From NCBI GenBank assembly GCA_029449235.1, contig JANATG010000009.1:1984001-2048000 (forward strand): DNA of 64,000 nucleotides. The letters are read 5' to 3'. This DNA comes from Linnemannia schmuckeri (taxonomy: Eukaryota; Mortierellomycota; Mortierellomycetes; Mortierellales; Mortierellaceae). Positions within the stretch are counted from its first letter, which is position 1, and every line of letters begins with the position of its first letter. The position numbers and the translations under genes were made by a program. Shown here piece after piece: positions 35,883-47,800 of the stretch. The notes below the pieces were generated by a model. That model was not told the DNA's origin. It did no database searches and worked only from the letters and a program-made list of their open reading frames with translations.

Positions 35883-38800
35883 TCAGGGTTCACGCTTGAG
35901 CTGCTCCAATTGTTGCTGCGAGAGAGAGGCAGAAGAGCGGCGGCGAGCTTGCAGGGCCTGCTGAACTTGCTGGATCGGAGCCTGCAGCTGTTGGTTGTAC
36001 TGGTGCTCACCCGGACCTTGGAGTTGGATGGATCCCATCACAGAGGCACTGCTGATGCTGGTTTGCTCGTTCTCTTGTTGCTGGGACTGGGTTTGACTGG
36101 CACTTGTTCGTCTGCACCTAGAGGTGTTGGCGGCGGGGGTGGAGATTGTGCCAGAGGTGGATGACGTCTTGGAGCGGCGACGCTTTTTTCCGTTCTCTTG
36201 GTAGTCCGAGTCCTCATCGTCGTTCTCGTCGTTAGTGGTAGAGCGCTTGGTCGCCATCAGTTTTCTCTTCCGGGGGGACTTGGGAGCTTCCGCGGCAGGT
36301 GCAACAATAGGTGCAGCTGCATTCACTGCAATGGCGGCAGCTGTAGAAGAAGCGCGACGGCCTCGAGGCGCGGCAGTAGTGATAGTGGCCACAGAAGACG
36401 TACGACAACGTGCGGCAGCAGCAGTAGCAGCAGCAGAAGAACCACGCCGACCCCGACCTGCAGTGGGGTTGGCAGCCTGGGCAGCAGCCTTCTCCGCACG
36501 CTTTAAAGCCGCCTTTTGGCGCCTAACCTCATCAGCCTTAACCCGTCTGGCCTCCTTGGCCTCCATTTTCTCCTGAAACCTCTGGATCTTGACCGCAAGA
36601 GGCGGGTGCTGCTCACGCTTATGGCGCAACAGATCATGGTGTCGCTTATACTTCTTGACCTCCGGAATCGGGATAGGCATGCCTGGGAAGAGCGGGGTAG
36701 GATCGGCCGGACGGGGGGTGATACCATCTTCGGAGCAAATGTCGCACCAATATGGCTTTTCAGGGTCGTGCGATACTTTGTGAGACTTTAGTAGACCGGC
36801 GGTGGTGAATTCTTTGTCGCAGTGAGGGATTTCGCATTTGTGCATTGTGGGTTCTGTGGTAGCGGGGGTTGTTTTTTGAATGGCGCCCTTTTTGGAGACG
36901 CGACCGCGGTTGTTCTGGTGAGGAGCGGGTCCAGTAGGAGGAAGGAAAGGAGAGGGAGGGACGTATTCCTCATCTCCATCATCGTTGTCGTCGCCAGACC
37001 CGTGGTGCGAGAAATGTTCATGACCGTTGTTCCTGTTATTGTCTTGACCAGCGACGACATTGTTGGTGTTGTTGCTGCTGTTGGTGGTGATCCTGGAGGC
37101 AGTGACAGCGGCGGCAGCAGCACGGGCGGCAACGGCAGCGGCACGCCGAACAAAATAAGGGATAACCTCACAATCATGATCAGGTTGCTTCTCATCATCA
37201 TTGGCGTCGTAGTTCATACCCAGACCCGACTTCTTCTCGCGCTTAACAACAACCACGACCTCATCACCTGACTGGATCGCAGGATCTACAACACCACCAG
37301 TATTCAAAGCGTTACAAGTGTTCGGGTCGACTTTCATCGATGACAAGAACGCGTCTGACAAGGACATGCCACCATGGAGTCGCAACTGGGCCGTCGCATT
37401 CTTGATGTCACTGCTCACACTGTCAAGAATACTCTCCATTGTCAAGTCTGCTGTATCATTTGCGGTCGCAGTCAAAGGCACGCCAGACACGAGAGCAGGC
37501 CAAGTCGACGGCTTCTGAAAGCCTTCTTGGGGTTCGAAGGAAAAGCCGTAGTACAGGTCTTGCGTTTCGGGGTCCGCTAGAGGATGCAAGATGGGTCGAC
37601 AGTTGTTAGTTCCAACAGTGTTGATGGTGTCGTTGTCGTTGTACGATAGTTGCTGTTGTTGAGTGTTGTTGTTGCCAGTGGGGGGAGGAGGGAAGTAGGT
37701 CGACGACAACTGGTTGTTGTTGAACTCGGTGGGAGTGCCGACCATAGAAGAAGCTGCAGAAGCAGACGCAGAGGCAGCCGCAGGAGGGAATCGCAATTGT
37801 GCCTGTGCCACCAGCAAGGACTGGTCAGTGTCAGTGCCAAGACCAGTACCAAGGCTGCCATGACTTGCATCCACCCGAAGAGCAGGGACTTGCACATGTA
37901 CAACCAAGGACTGTTCAGTTCCAAGACCAGTACCGGGGCTGCCATGTGAATCTACCTGAGTCTGACCAACCTCAAACTGTTGATGATGGCTGACTGCTGG
38001 TTGCTGCTGAGTAGACGACGAAGAAGTTGACGAAAATTCGTTCCCTCCCTGGTGATTCTGGATAGCCTGAGGTGACCCGCTCTGGTCGTAGCTGTAGTGA
38101 CGGTAGCCGCGATAGTTTTGTAGCTGCTCCTGGTGAATAGCGCCAGGGTAAAGAGTCAACCTGTTACCAACATCGCTCTCGTCATTGAGAGAGCCGCTGT
38201 GGTCAAGACCTTCTTGGGAGGATGCATCCTGGGCCTGAGTCTGGGTCTGGACGTGGGGTTGAGGTTGAACTTGAGTCTGATCCGCGAAACGATCGTCCAC
38301 TTGAAGCTGGTTCTGGCTCAGAGCCTGGCTTTGGGTTTGGTTCTGGTCTTGAGACTGGTACTGAAAGTCCTTCAAATCCATCGCAGCGGCCAAGAGCTGC
38401 TGTTCAACCAGCATAATCTCCGCATATTCAACGTCATCGCCACCAGTAGAAATCTGCTTACACTTCTGCAACAGCAGTTGTTGCTGGTAGCCGCTGGATC
38501 CGGGAACCGGGTTTGCCTGAGGAGTGTCCACACTGGCGCTCGAAGGGTACGAGGAAAATTGTTCAGCGGGAGAAGAAGGGCTGTCGGACGAGACAGGAAC
38601 CGTGAGGGCAGCATTGGGGTTGATGGTCCAGGGGGAGCCGTAGGCAGCAGCCTGGTTGGGAGGAGGAACGCAAGCCAATGAAGAAGTGATGGTCTGAAAA
38701 GAAGGAATGACAGCCGACGAAGAAGAGGCAGTAGTGTCTCCTTGACTTATGACCAACTGCTGTTGCTGTTGCTGGAGCTGCTGCTCCTGTCCTTGCAGTC

Positions 38801-40263
38801 GCATGTGCACATTTTGATAGAAGTGGTGCATTGGCTCTGGCTGGCGGTGCTGTTGCTGTTGGTGCTGGAGGTTATGCTGTTGGTGTTGGAGGTCGTATTG
38901 AACAATAGTGGAAGAAAAGGAAGAAGAGTCAATAGACTGGACCATGTTATTGCTGTTGTTAACAGTTGCCATCGTTGGATAGTACAACTGCTGCGAAGCC
39001 AAAATAGGCGTCTTCTGCTGTTGCTGTTGCTGCTGTTGCTGCTGGAGAAAAAGGCTGCTAGGTCCAAGGGTGTTGCTCACATAAGGAGCGACGAGAATTC
39101 CACTGCTCTGTCCAATGCTACCGCTACTGCTGACGCCGCTGGTTCCAACACCTGGGGGGTTGAGGAGATAAGACACGTCCTGCTGTTGGTGCTGGTTGAC
39201 AGAAAGGATCGACAAAGGGGGGCTGTTGATGTCAAAGCCTTGGTTTCCGTTGTCATTTGTTGTTGGGATTTGAGTTGTGCAGACTAAAATTTTGAAGTTC
39301 AAAGCCAAAAAAAAAAAAAAAAAAAGAGGAATGACGGATGGATATTAGTCAAAATAAGCTTGTCTCCAATTTTGATGCATCCAGCGTATTGAGCGCGTGG
39401 TTGAATCTTACCCCGAGTAACTTGTGGCATATCGGGCCAGGTCCTGCCACTGTTGAGAATGAGGTTTAAATCCGAGATAGAAGTAAAGCCGCCATATGTG
39501 GTCAAGTTGTTGTTGCCGAGACTGCTTTCATGGTTTTCTTTCCAACAGGCAATAAAGTCCCCAGATAGTTGTTGACTGTTGTTGCTGACTGGAGGACAGT
39601 TGAGGGTCGCGTGGGGGGCTGAGGTCATGTTGTGGTTGGACACGGGCAAGGGTATCGTTGAGGTCATGGGCATGGCTTGCAGGGTTGGAGGGATAAAAGC
39701 CAAGTCAGGGTTGAAGTTGAAGGACATAAGCTGCGCTGGAGAGAGATCAGGAATATAGTTGGAGTTGGTGGCGTTGTTGGTGTTGATGGCTGTGGCATTG
39801 AGTGCGACTGATGGTTGAGAAGGGATGGCAGCATTAGCCTTTTGACTATTGATCGATCGGGGAAGAGGAGGGGAAAAGAATAGATTAGTGTTGGTTAGTC
39901 TGGTTTGGGCGAAGGAGGGGGCAAGAAAGGAGCCAATAAGCAACGAGAGGGGGAGGAACAGAGGAAACGACAAGAAATAAGTGAGAGAGATAGAGGCGCA
40001 GATTTGAACCATTTTGTTTGCTAATGAAACGCGTAACTCCGCTCGAGTGATGGGAATAATAAAAATACCATGGCGCACAGATAAGGAGGCATGCATGCAT
40101 TTAAACTCTGTAGATGGGTTAAGGCATGGACAGGGACTTACTCAGAGAAGGTCATTGCACTAAGGCTGGGTAAGATCATGGTACTTGGATTGAGTGAGAG
40201 AGAGCTGTAGTAACTCTGGTTGGTTGAACTTGAGGAAGATGGAAGATGGTTGTTGTTGTCCAT
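35883..40263 (-). CDS. C2H2 zinc-finger protein, Gln/Ala-rich putative transcription factor
   Basis: Three exons, 40263-40142, 39845-39412 and 39283-35883, join to 1319 codons. Long poly-Gln and Asn/Ser stretches fill the N-terminal 700 residues (for example 39015-39050). Two adjacent fingers lie at about 36600-36845. Finger 1 is C-x4-C-x12-H-x3-H (CEIPHCDKEF...). Finger 2 begins CDIC but has 37 residues before its first His, with a Pro-rich insert (FPGMPIPIPE). The C-terminus is basic, Ala/Lys-rich, with bipartite nuclear signals such as KSPRKRKLMATKR and KKRRRSK. It is most likely a DNA-binding regulator acting through Gln-rich activation regions. No specific orthologue is recognised. The exon 1 start (MDNNNHLPSSS) is inferred from splice phase. 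Confidence 0.78.
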
Positions 40264-42501
40264 TGTTAGAGGTGATTGCGACGCGAAACCGGGAGGAAGA
40301 GAAGAGGGAGAGGAGTAAGGGGGAGATGGGAGTGGGAAGAAGGAGAATGTGCGTATTTGAGCGCGTTATTATGTCTGTGGGTTATATAGTCTCTGAGGAT
40401 CCGATGGCTAACTAGGAACTGAGGATTCTTGCTTGTCTTTATACAGCAAAGTCCTCATAGAAAGCTACCCTAGTGGTAGTGACCCTAAGATGTACCGCAA
40501 AGAGAAAAAGAAGGAGAAAACGTCCCCTCGCTTCTCTGTCATCGCGAACTCCACAATGAACAGCGCATACACACACATTTACTCAAGACATCCATTACTT
40601 CTATGAGGGTCATCAAAGAGCACTCTTAGAAATGTCCACAAAGAGGTGGTGGGATTACGAAAATCAAACAAAGAACACCAAATTTGTCGATACGTGGGTT
40701 ATGTGGGTGTGTATCTTCTCTCTCTCTAGAAGACATACATGTCCATCGTCGTACACACTCACACTACATGGTCATACAACCACGACCCTCTGCACTGGAG
40801 AGAAAGTGATTTCTCACCTATTATCTTTCTTCTCTCTTTTGTATCCAAGAACACCTGTGATAGTTTTTTCTCTTTGTCGTGAAGTACGGTTGTCGTTGTT
40901 CTTTTGGTTCAAGTATGCCAACTGTCAAGATTGGTTTGTCAAGAACACTTTCCGTTTGTTTGCTATCATTCTAGCATTTACGCTTACCAGTGTTGTCTGT
41001 TGGTCATTGCTGTTGTTGGTTTGATAGGTGATGGAATTTGTTGCTGCAGTAGAGTCAGCTACAAATAGGCATATATGGAATCAGAAAAAGGGCTCGCAGG
41101 GCGTGAAAGGAATGATAAAAAGCTTGTTCGAGCGAGCAAGGGAAAAGAGGTGTCTTGTCACAGAGTGCACGCAAGAGGGACAGGAAGGTCGTAGATCAGT
41201 TGAAGAAAGGAGTGCAAGTGAAGAAGTGCTTCCTCGAGTGAAGGTAGGGAGAGGAGGATGAGGAGGAGCAAAACAAAACTAAACAGGACAAGAAAACTCA
41301 TTCAGACGCGTATTTTTTATAGCCTCGATTTTTCCTTTCTCCTCCTGGAATGATAGTTGCTGTGTGTCTAGGCGCATCAACAACTGATGTTCCTAACGAG
41401 CGTTGGAGCAAAAAGGTTGTTTTGTTTTGGCAGTTGAGGCTTGTCTCGAAGCATAGAAACATGTAAATGTGCTTATTCTACGATCCAGGGTGCCCTGTTC
41501 TTTATTTAAAGGATAGAGCGAGGGACACGATAAAAATAAACAAATAAATTGAACGGGCATGATTGAAGATAAAAGACGGCCCTTGAATTCGTTGAAGATG
41601 AGAGAAGGACAGCGAAACAAAATAGAGAAACAACTGATAATCAATATCAATGCCACCAAAGGAAGCAGGATATGCCTAATAAATAGAACGAGAGACAAGA
41701 ACGGACTAGTCAGGCACGGTATGTTCAATTTCTCGGTGACTGACAGCATGGCTGATTTACCGTGCTAATTAAGTTGAAAGGAGGAAAGGAGGAAAGGGAG
41801 AATGGTACCTACGGGTTACGCCGAACCATCAGTTGTTTAAATTATTACTGTGAGTCGGAGGGAGGGGAGACATAGCGAGAAAACAGACAAGTGACATTCC
41901 ATAGGAAGAAGAGGATCCTTGCGGAGAGAAGAATGAGCCTATTACAGTATGTACCCACGGTGCATGCAAATGCAATGAAAAAAAAAAAAAAAAAAAAATA
42001 CTTTTTTTGGACCAATTTGTCGTTCCTTTTCATCTTTCTCTCTCTTTCTCTTTACTGTAGCACATCGTGCAATGTTCTCAGTCCACGAGTGCCTCAGATC
42101 ATAGTTTGATTCCCTTCTAGGAAAAAAGTCATCGTACCCTCACTGAAGTGGACGGCTGGTAATAAGGACGACGACGGGAGATTGACGAGAAGCGCTTTTC
42201 AATCCCTTACTGCTTCAAATGGGCTGCTAGTCAGTCTTCTATAGTCTCCATAAATGATCCACAGACGAAGGAAGATTCGAAGGAGAAATGGCAAGATCGG
42301 TGTGGTACATACATACCCTTCTATCGAATATACACAGATACATAAAAAGGGTTCATCCCTCGCCCATGTTCGTTTTGTTTTGTTCATCTCCACACCCCTT
42401 CAACCACCATAATAACCACAAGCAAACACAACAAATGGTGCCGCACGTAATCTCAACTAATCAAATAACTGCATCTACTCACCCATCAACCACAATCAAC
42501 C
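40264..42501. other. Long intergenic region
   Basis: About 2.2 kb between divergent genes. Open frames at 40632-41024 and 41028-41261 lack family motifs and look fortuitous. A21 run at 41978-41998. 42350-42500 is a CA-rich leader for the small secreted protein gene. No RNA gene recognised. Confidence 0.45.
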
Positions 42502-42864
42502 ATGCGCCTCAAATTTCCACAGCAATCCGTTATCACCATCATCAACCTGATGGCAATGATGACAGCACTATCAATTGGCGCACCTACTCTCTCAGAGGGA
42601 AAAGGAGGAGAGGGCTCGTGCACGAGGGACACCAACATATACGACACGACGCTCGAGCTGGACAAGGGTGCGATCCGAGATGGAGGTGCCAACCCGTACA
42701 GTGTCCATGGCCTCACCTCTGGTGACTGCTGCCAATGGCGTGTAGACAAGTCTCGTCTGGTCTGTTGGGCTGCGAGTAGGCATGTCTCGTCTGATCTGAT
42801 GGCTGCGAGTAGGTATGTCTCGTCTGATCTGACGGGCTTAAATTGTTGCGGTAGGGATGTGTAA
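42502..42864 (+). CDS. Small putative secreted cysteine-containing protein
   Basis: ATG 42502 follows a CA-rich leader typical of real genes here. The 120-residue product has an N-terminal signal-like segment (VITIINLMAMMTALSIGA), followed by a short polar region with cysteines (GSCTRD, SGDCCQW) and no known domain. The last 35 residues are encoded by a 33-34 bp minisatellite (42750-42838) giving repeated ASRHVSSDL/ASRYVSSDL peptides, so the original C-terminus may have been lost or replaced, or an intron may begin near the repeat. It could be an effector-like or cell-surface peptide; function unknown. Confidence 0.5.
   Translation: MRLKFPQQSVITIINLMAMMTALSIGAPTLSEGKGGEGSCTRDTNIYDTTLELDKGAIRDGGANPYSVHGLTSGDCCQWRVDKSRLVCWAASRHVSSDLMAASRYVSSDLTGLNCCGRDV
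42750..42838. repeat. 33-34 bp minisatellite, 2.6 copies
   Basis: Copies begin at 42750, 42784 and 42817, each starting GTCTCGTCTG and containing CTGCGAGTAGG (the third is truncated). On the minus strand the same DNA reads as repeated RSDETYLLAA peptides, so either strand keeps an open frame. Confidence 0.85.
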
Positions 42865-43481
42865 CACACCATTCTAAAGTCCGCATAAAAGAAATAAATA
42901 ACATAGCATGCTTAGACGCCAGTCATGTCGTTGTTGTTTGTTTTTATTTGTTGTTGCTCATATTTATTCGACCATGCACGATAACAACGGGCGACCCTCA
43001 CAACGGCGACCCTCACAACGGCGAGTATCTATGCAGTTGTACCCAGGAAAAGAAAAGGCACACGAGAAAAGGTATACATTTAGAACCCCCCCTCCCCGCC
43101 TAGCACATAGGTATCATCCCTTTCCTTGCTTTCTCCTTTTTATCACCATTTTCTGACGTCTGAATTTTTAGTTCTCCGGTTAACCATTTTCAAAAGGAGC
43201 AACAATTTGCCCATTCAGTTTCTTTTCTTCTCCTTTCACTCTCTTCTTTAACAACACCTTTTTCTCTTCCTTCATCCTCACCCACTTTTCCATTTGTTTT
43301 CTCGATCTGACATTAAAACATATCTGTACTCCCTCTCCGATCGACGAAAAAGCAAACAACAACAACCCATATCCACAACACATCAATACAAAACAAGCAA
43401 ACAAAAACAGCAACAACCTCGTCTCGCTATATACATACCTACCTCAAATACACACAAGCACAACATACACAGACAAAAAAG
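42865..43481. other. Intergenic region with short tandem repeat
   Basis: A 15-bp unit CGACCCTCACAACGG is repeated twice at about 42990-43021. 43340-43480 is a CAA-rich 5' leader. Nothing else seen. Confidence 0.5.
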
Positions 43482-43739
43482 ATGATTGTAACAGCAATGG
43501 TCCTATCAACATTCTCCTCCGCCGCCCTGATGATCTCCCTAATCGCCTCCTCAGGACCCTCCTCTCTCATCAACGATCTCAAACAAGACGACCTTGACGA
43601 ACAAGAAGATTTCGATATCAACAGTAGCTGTACTTCGTCACTAAGAGGACTCGCACGCAGGAGCAGGAGGAGGGCACAGAGGAGGTTAGCAGTCGATGAG
43701 GCTGTGGAACTTGACGATTTTTTTCCTAGCTCCTCATGA
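43482..43739 (+). CDS. Small putative secreted peptide precursor
   Basis: An 85-residue ORF after a long CA-rich leader. Residues 1-23 form a signal-like hydrophobic segment (MIVTAMVLSTFSSAALMISL). An acidic propeptide-like stretch follows (DDLDEQEDFDI). One cysteine lies in NSSCTSS. A dense basic cluster, RRSRRRAQRR, could be a Kex2-type processing site. The tail is acidic (VDEAVELDDFF). No family is recognised. Leader context, signal-like start and charge layout support a real gene over chance, but its short length and repetitive composition keep confidence modest. Confidence 0.5.
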   Translation: MIVTAMVLSTFSSAALMISLIASSGPSSLINDLKQDDLDEQEDFDINSSCTSSLRGLARRSRRRAQRRLAVDEAVELDDFFPSSS

Positions 43740-43901
43740 CAAACCTGATTTTCTTCAACATTCAGATCACAGACTCAGCATTCGGCGCCTCTGACTCTCG
43801 GTTCCCTTGATCGCATCCTCCCTCCCTTCTTCGACACTGTATCTATTCCTCACCAAATAAACAAAACCAACCAACAATCAACAATATTAGAACAATGTCA
43901 T

Positions 43902-43936
<35 letters not shown>

Positions 43937-44334
43937 TGTTGACAAAAAGGGGGACGAGGTAGAAGGCAATTAGGTTCTTTATCATTGTTGTTCTTTGTTG
44001 TTTGCATTTTTTTGCGTCCAAAAAAGTGAGTGAAAAAAAAGGGAAGCGCACAAACCAAGGCGAGGAAGGAATGAGGGAGGTGGGATAAACACAGATACTG
44101 GGCTTCTATTCGTCAGGACTAACACTTTGTTCTCAACCCAAAAACAGATTCCCTCTCTCTCCTTTCGACATCGATGAATGAACGCTCATTGCATTCATTC
44201 CAAAAAAAAAAAAAAAAAAAAGAACAAAGGCCATCACCATGGAAAAAAAAGCAAAGGTGGAAAATATAAAGAAAGGTACTCGGCCAATCCATAACAAACC
44301 AAAACAATGACATCCAAAACAAAAACAACAGCGA

Positions 44335-44378
<44 letters not shown>

Positions 44379-44893
44379 CGTGAGCCCATCCTCTCTTCTT
44401 TCTCTCCCTCTTCCCATCCCCGCTAATTGAATGCAGAGGGGTAGGGAAAAGGTCGGAGGAAAGAAAAGATTGGCCGAACAGGGACAATCAACAGATAATA
44501 ACTCCACAGAGGAAGAAGAAGGGAAAGAATGAAGAGAAGGCGTGAACAGGAAGAAGAGTGAGAGGAGGTAAAAGAAAGTTAAGGTGGCTCGTTTGTAAGT
44601 ATCACATGTATGCAGAGTGGATCCGATCATTGTTTGATTTTTTATGCAGAACGGCAGAACGGACAGAAGTGCGAGAAAGACGATCTTGTCACTGCCCATA
44701 GACCCAAAACACCACGTACTTTCTTTTTTTTTTCTAGGGAGACACGAGAAGCACATTGCGAGAAAGTCAAGGAGACATAATCGATGAGGTCCACTTGTTC
44801 CCCTTGCATCGATTGGCAGAGCCAGCAGCATGAATGTGCTCCAAAGAATGTCTATTGTTCACACCGACATTACAACAAACAAAAACATCAAAA
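43740..44893. other. Intergenic region rich in homopolymers
   Basis: T31 at 43904-43934, A19-20 at about 44202-44221 and A40 at 44336-44375. The remainder is 3' flank of the protease gene. No gene supported; long open frames here on the minus strand are poly-Phe artefacts of the A tracts. Confidence 0.6.
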
Positions 44894-47800
44894 CTAACTA
44901 CCACTCTGCCTTGAAGAACCTGACCCAAACTGTCTCCGAAACCTCGCTGACGGGCGCTGACTCTCATATCTTCCTCCTCCACCACTAGTACTGTGACCAC
45001 CACTACCGCTCGACACCGAGCCCGACCGCCCGCCTCCACTCGACGAAAGTGACAACGACCTCAATGAAGACGCCGTCCCATTCATACTTACATTCGTCGA
45101 CGACACCCCTCCACCGGCCTCAATATCCAACAGCCTATCACTAAAAGCATACAGGACAAATTTCCCGGCAATGCCCGGCTCTAGAGTCGAGACAACAACA
45201 AGATAACCATACTGGTTCGGTAGCAGCGTAATTGGTTCTGTGGCGACACCTTGAGGGACAGAGGCATAAGGTCCGGAGGAACACACTTCTCGACCGAGGA
45301 CACCTTCATCCAGTCGTTCGAATATCGTAATGTTCGTCTTTGGCATCGATGGATTAGTCATCTCTGGCGTCTGCAACCGCACCATGAACGTGGTCATCTC
45401 GGTGATGGGAACCAGAAAATGCGGGTTCTTGGCATAGCTAAAGCTCTGGTGGTGGTGCCATCCCATCGCACTCACTCCCAACACCCACTCGCCCTTCAAA
45501 ATCTTCTTGAACATGCCCTATATACATCGCATTGTCACGAAACGGTGTACAAAAGAATTAGTACTTCTTAGATCATTGGATAAGCCGAGGTTGGATTGGT
45601 TTTTCATGCGAAATAACAAACTCAGCAACTTACGGCTCCCTCGATCGGGATCGGTGTGAGGGAAAGGTCAATGTGTGATTGGAGCGTCAGCTTGTACTTT
45701 CCAATCTGGCCAGGCTCAAACGTCGACACTACCACCGTGTATTGTCCCGCTAAGCAATTATCAACAAACAAGAACATAAAATGTTAGTTGATGTTTGCTT
45801 GGTGTAAAATGTTAACATAGAGCGACCATAGCCAAATAGTAACTTACGTCGCAGTTCGTTTGCTTCACAGTAACAGAATCCGTGTCGGTATTCTCCGGAT
45901 TGAGCGATAATATCCTTTGTCCACACACTATTGAATACGGCAAATGAAAATCAAGGTCAGCTTGTTAGTCGCTGTCATATATCTCTCATGTAAAACTGCA
46001 ACCTGACCAGACCAAGAGAATGAGTATATCAAAGTACCATGAGACGCGTTTGCCCTGAGAATTGACAAGCTGAACGTGGGCTGCGAAATCCTTGGGGGAC
46101 TCTAACATGAATAGCACTGAGGTAGTCATTTGTGGCGCTGGTAGAACAGGAACTACCAAACGGTACTGAGGGTTATTCAAGAACCCTGCATTGTAACTGC
46201 TCCCTCCTGCTGTTTCTTCCGTCCATCCATCCTCGTACTAATGAGAGACGCGGTCAAAAGCAATATAAAAAGTCAGCGCTATGCATACATATGATCGGAC
46301 CATACTAATTCCTTCAGAGTTATAGATTCACGCCATTGTACCTTTTTCTCTATGGCGTATTTGTTGGGAATCTCTCGGAGCTCAAACTCACAGACAGAAT
46401 AAGCCCTTAGTGTAAAGTGCAGATCCCTTGTCTTTACGTGTTGCGACAACACAATCGTGTACTCATTCTGTCCTGGAGGGACTTCAAAGCGGACCAAGAT
46501 ATGAGGACTGTTGACGTACATGCCCTTGATCATCGAGTTTCCCTCATAATAAATCCTTGTGCCATGACTCCGGGTCGAGACGAGCGATCCTGGTGTTACT
46601 GATGTAGGGGTCGTGGCAGAAATAGCGCTGAGTGGTGTAGTTGGTGACAGAAGTGACGCCTGGTTCTGTTGTTGCTTTTGCACATCAAACACATGTAATG
46701 TAATAAAGTCTCTGTTCTCCTCGGTCACTGTGATATGTTTTGAGAGTAGTAGCCAGATTCCACAGGGGCGCGATCCTTTGACGTTGGTCGTCAGGGTGAA
46801 CTGCGGGTTGTATCCGAGATTGTAGTTATCCCGCTTTGGTCCATAGTTGCACGGCCACGGTCTATTCATATCAATTACAAATTTAGGTTAGATTGACCTT
46901 CAAGCTGAAATCAATCGAAAGAGGTTCAAAATCGTCGCGCTGGTAAATTCACTTACGCGTGGATGACGGCGCGGTGGCTGAGGGTCTCGAGGTTCCAGTT
47001 GATGTGGATGGTATCAAACGTCGAGCATACTGATTCATAATCGATCCAGAAAATACCGTCGTCGTTCTTCAAGGCTGCAAACTGGTCAAAGTTCAGCTCT
47101 GCTTTCAACTCGTCTGTCCAGTGGTCCGCATCCAGATGACTGAAGGGACCCTTCCACCGCTTATGACTCCAGGGGTTCTTGACCTGGAGTAATCGCAGCC
47201 CCTGCACCTCCTTCAAGTCCAGTACTGCATATGCATGGGTTGGCACAAGTCCCAAGCGGTCTGCCTCCTCGTCTGTCATATGTCCTGTTGCAATGGTGAC
47301 CAGTGCCACGCCATTTCGTTGTCCGTTCACCATACGCTTCCATTGCTTTTCCATGTCAAAGTTGGATTCCTTGATAAACAAGTGTTCTGGAATCCATCCC
47401 GTTAATGCGCTATTGTGTACAAACACAGGGTATGGTTAGTTACCACAGTCAAATAACGATCTCTCAGTCCTAGAAGCAGCCGTTGATCGAATAATCTTAC
47501 TAAAGATCGATGCCAGAGTTTGAACCAGGAAAGTCGTAACCCCCCATGAGTTTCATGTACGCCTTCTCGATAATACTGGGCCACAGTTCGTTCTTGTTTG
47601 TGGAGAATGTGCACATGAGCGTTCCTGATTTTGACACTGGCAAGTAGTCGTCGACCACTAATAATTTCAAAAGAAAAGGTCCGCGCAAAATTAATCAGCG
47701 ATCTATAGGGACGATAAACAATAGCCGAATTAGAATAGAACAAGGTTGTAGCTTACCAACCCGCCGGGCGATTCCATTGAAGGTAAGTTTTACAAGGTAT

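Noticed and set aside
40632..41261. Two adjacent open frames upstream of the zinc-finger gene
   Set aside because: Composition resembles intergenic DNA, no motifs; they lie in the probable promoter region.
44133..44831. 232-codon minus-strand open frame
   Set aside because: It exists because two long A tracts read as poly-Phe; no domain and no codon-like pattern.
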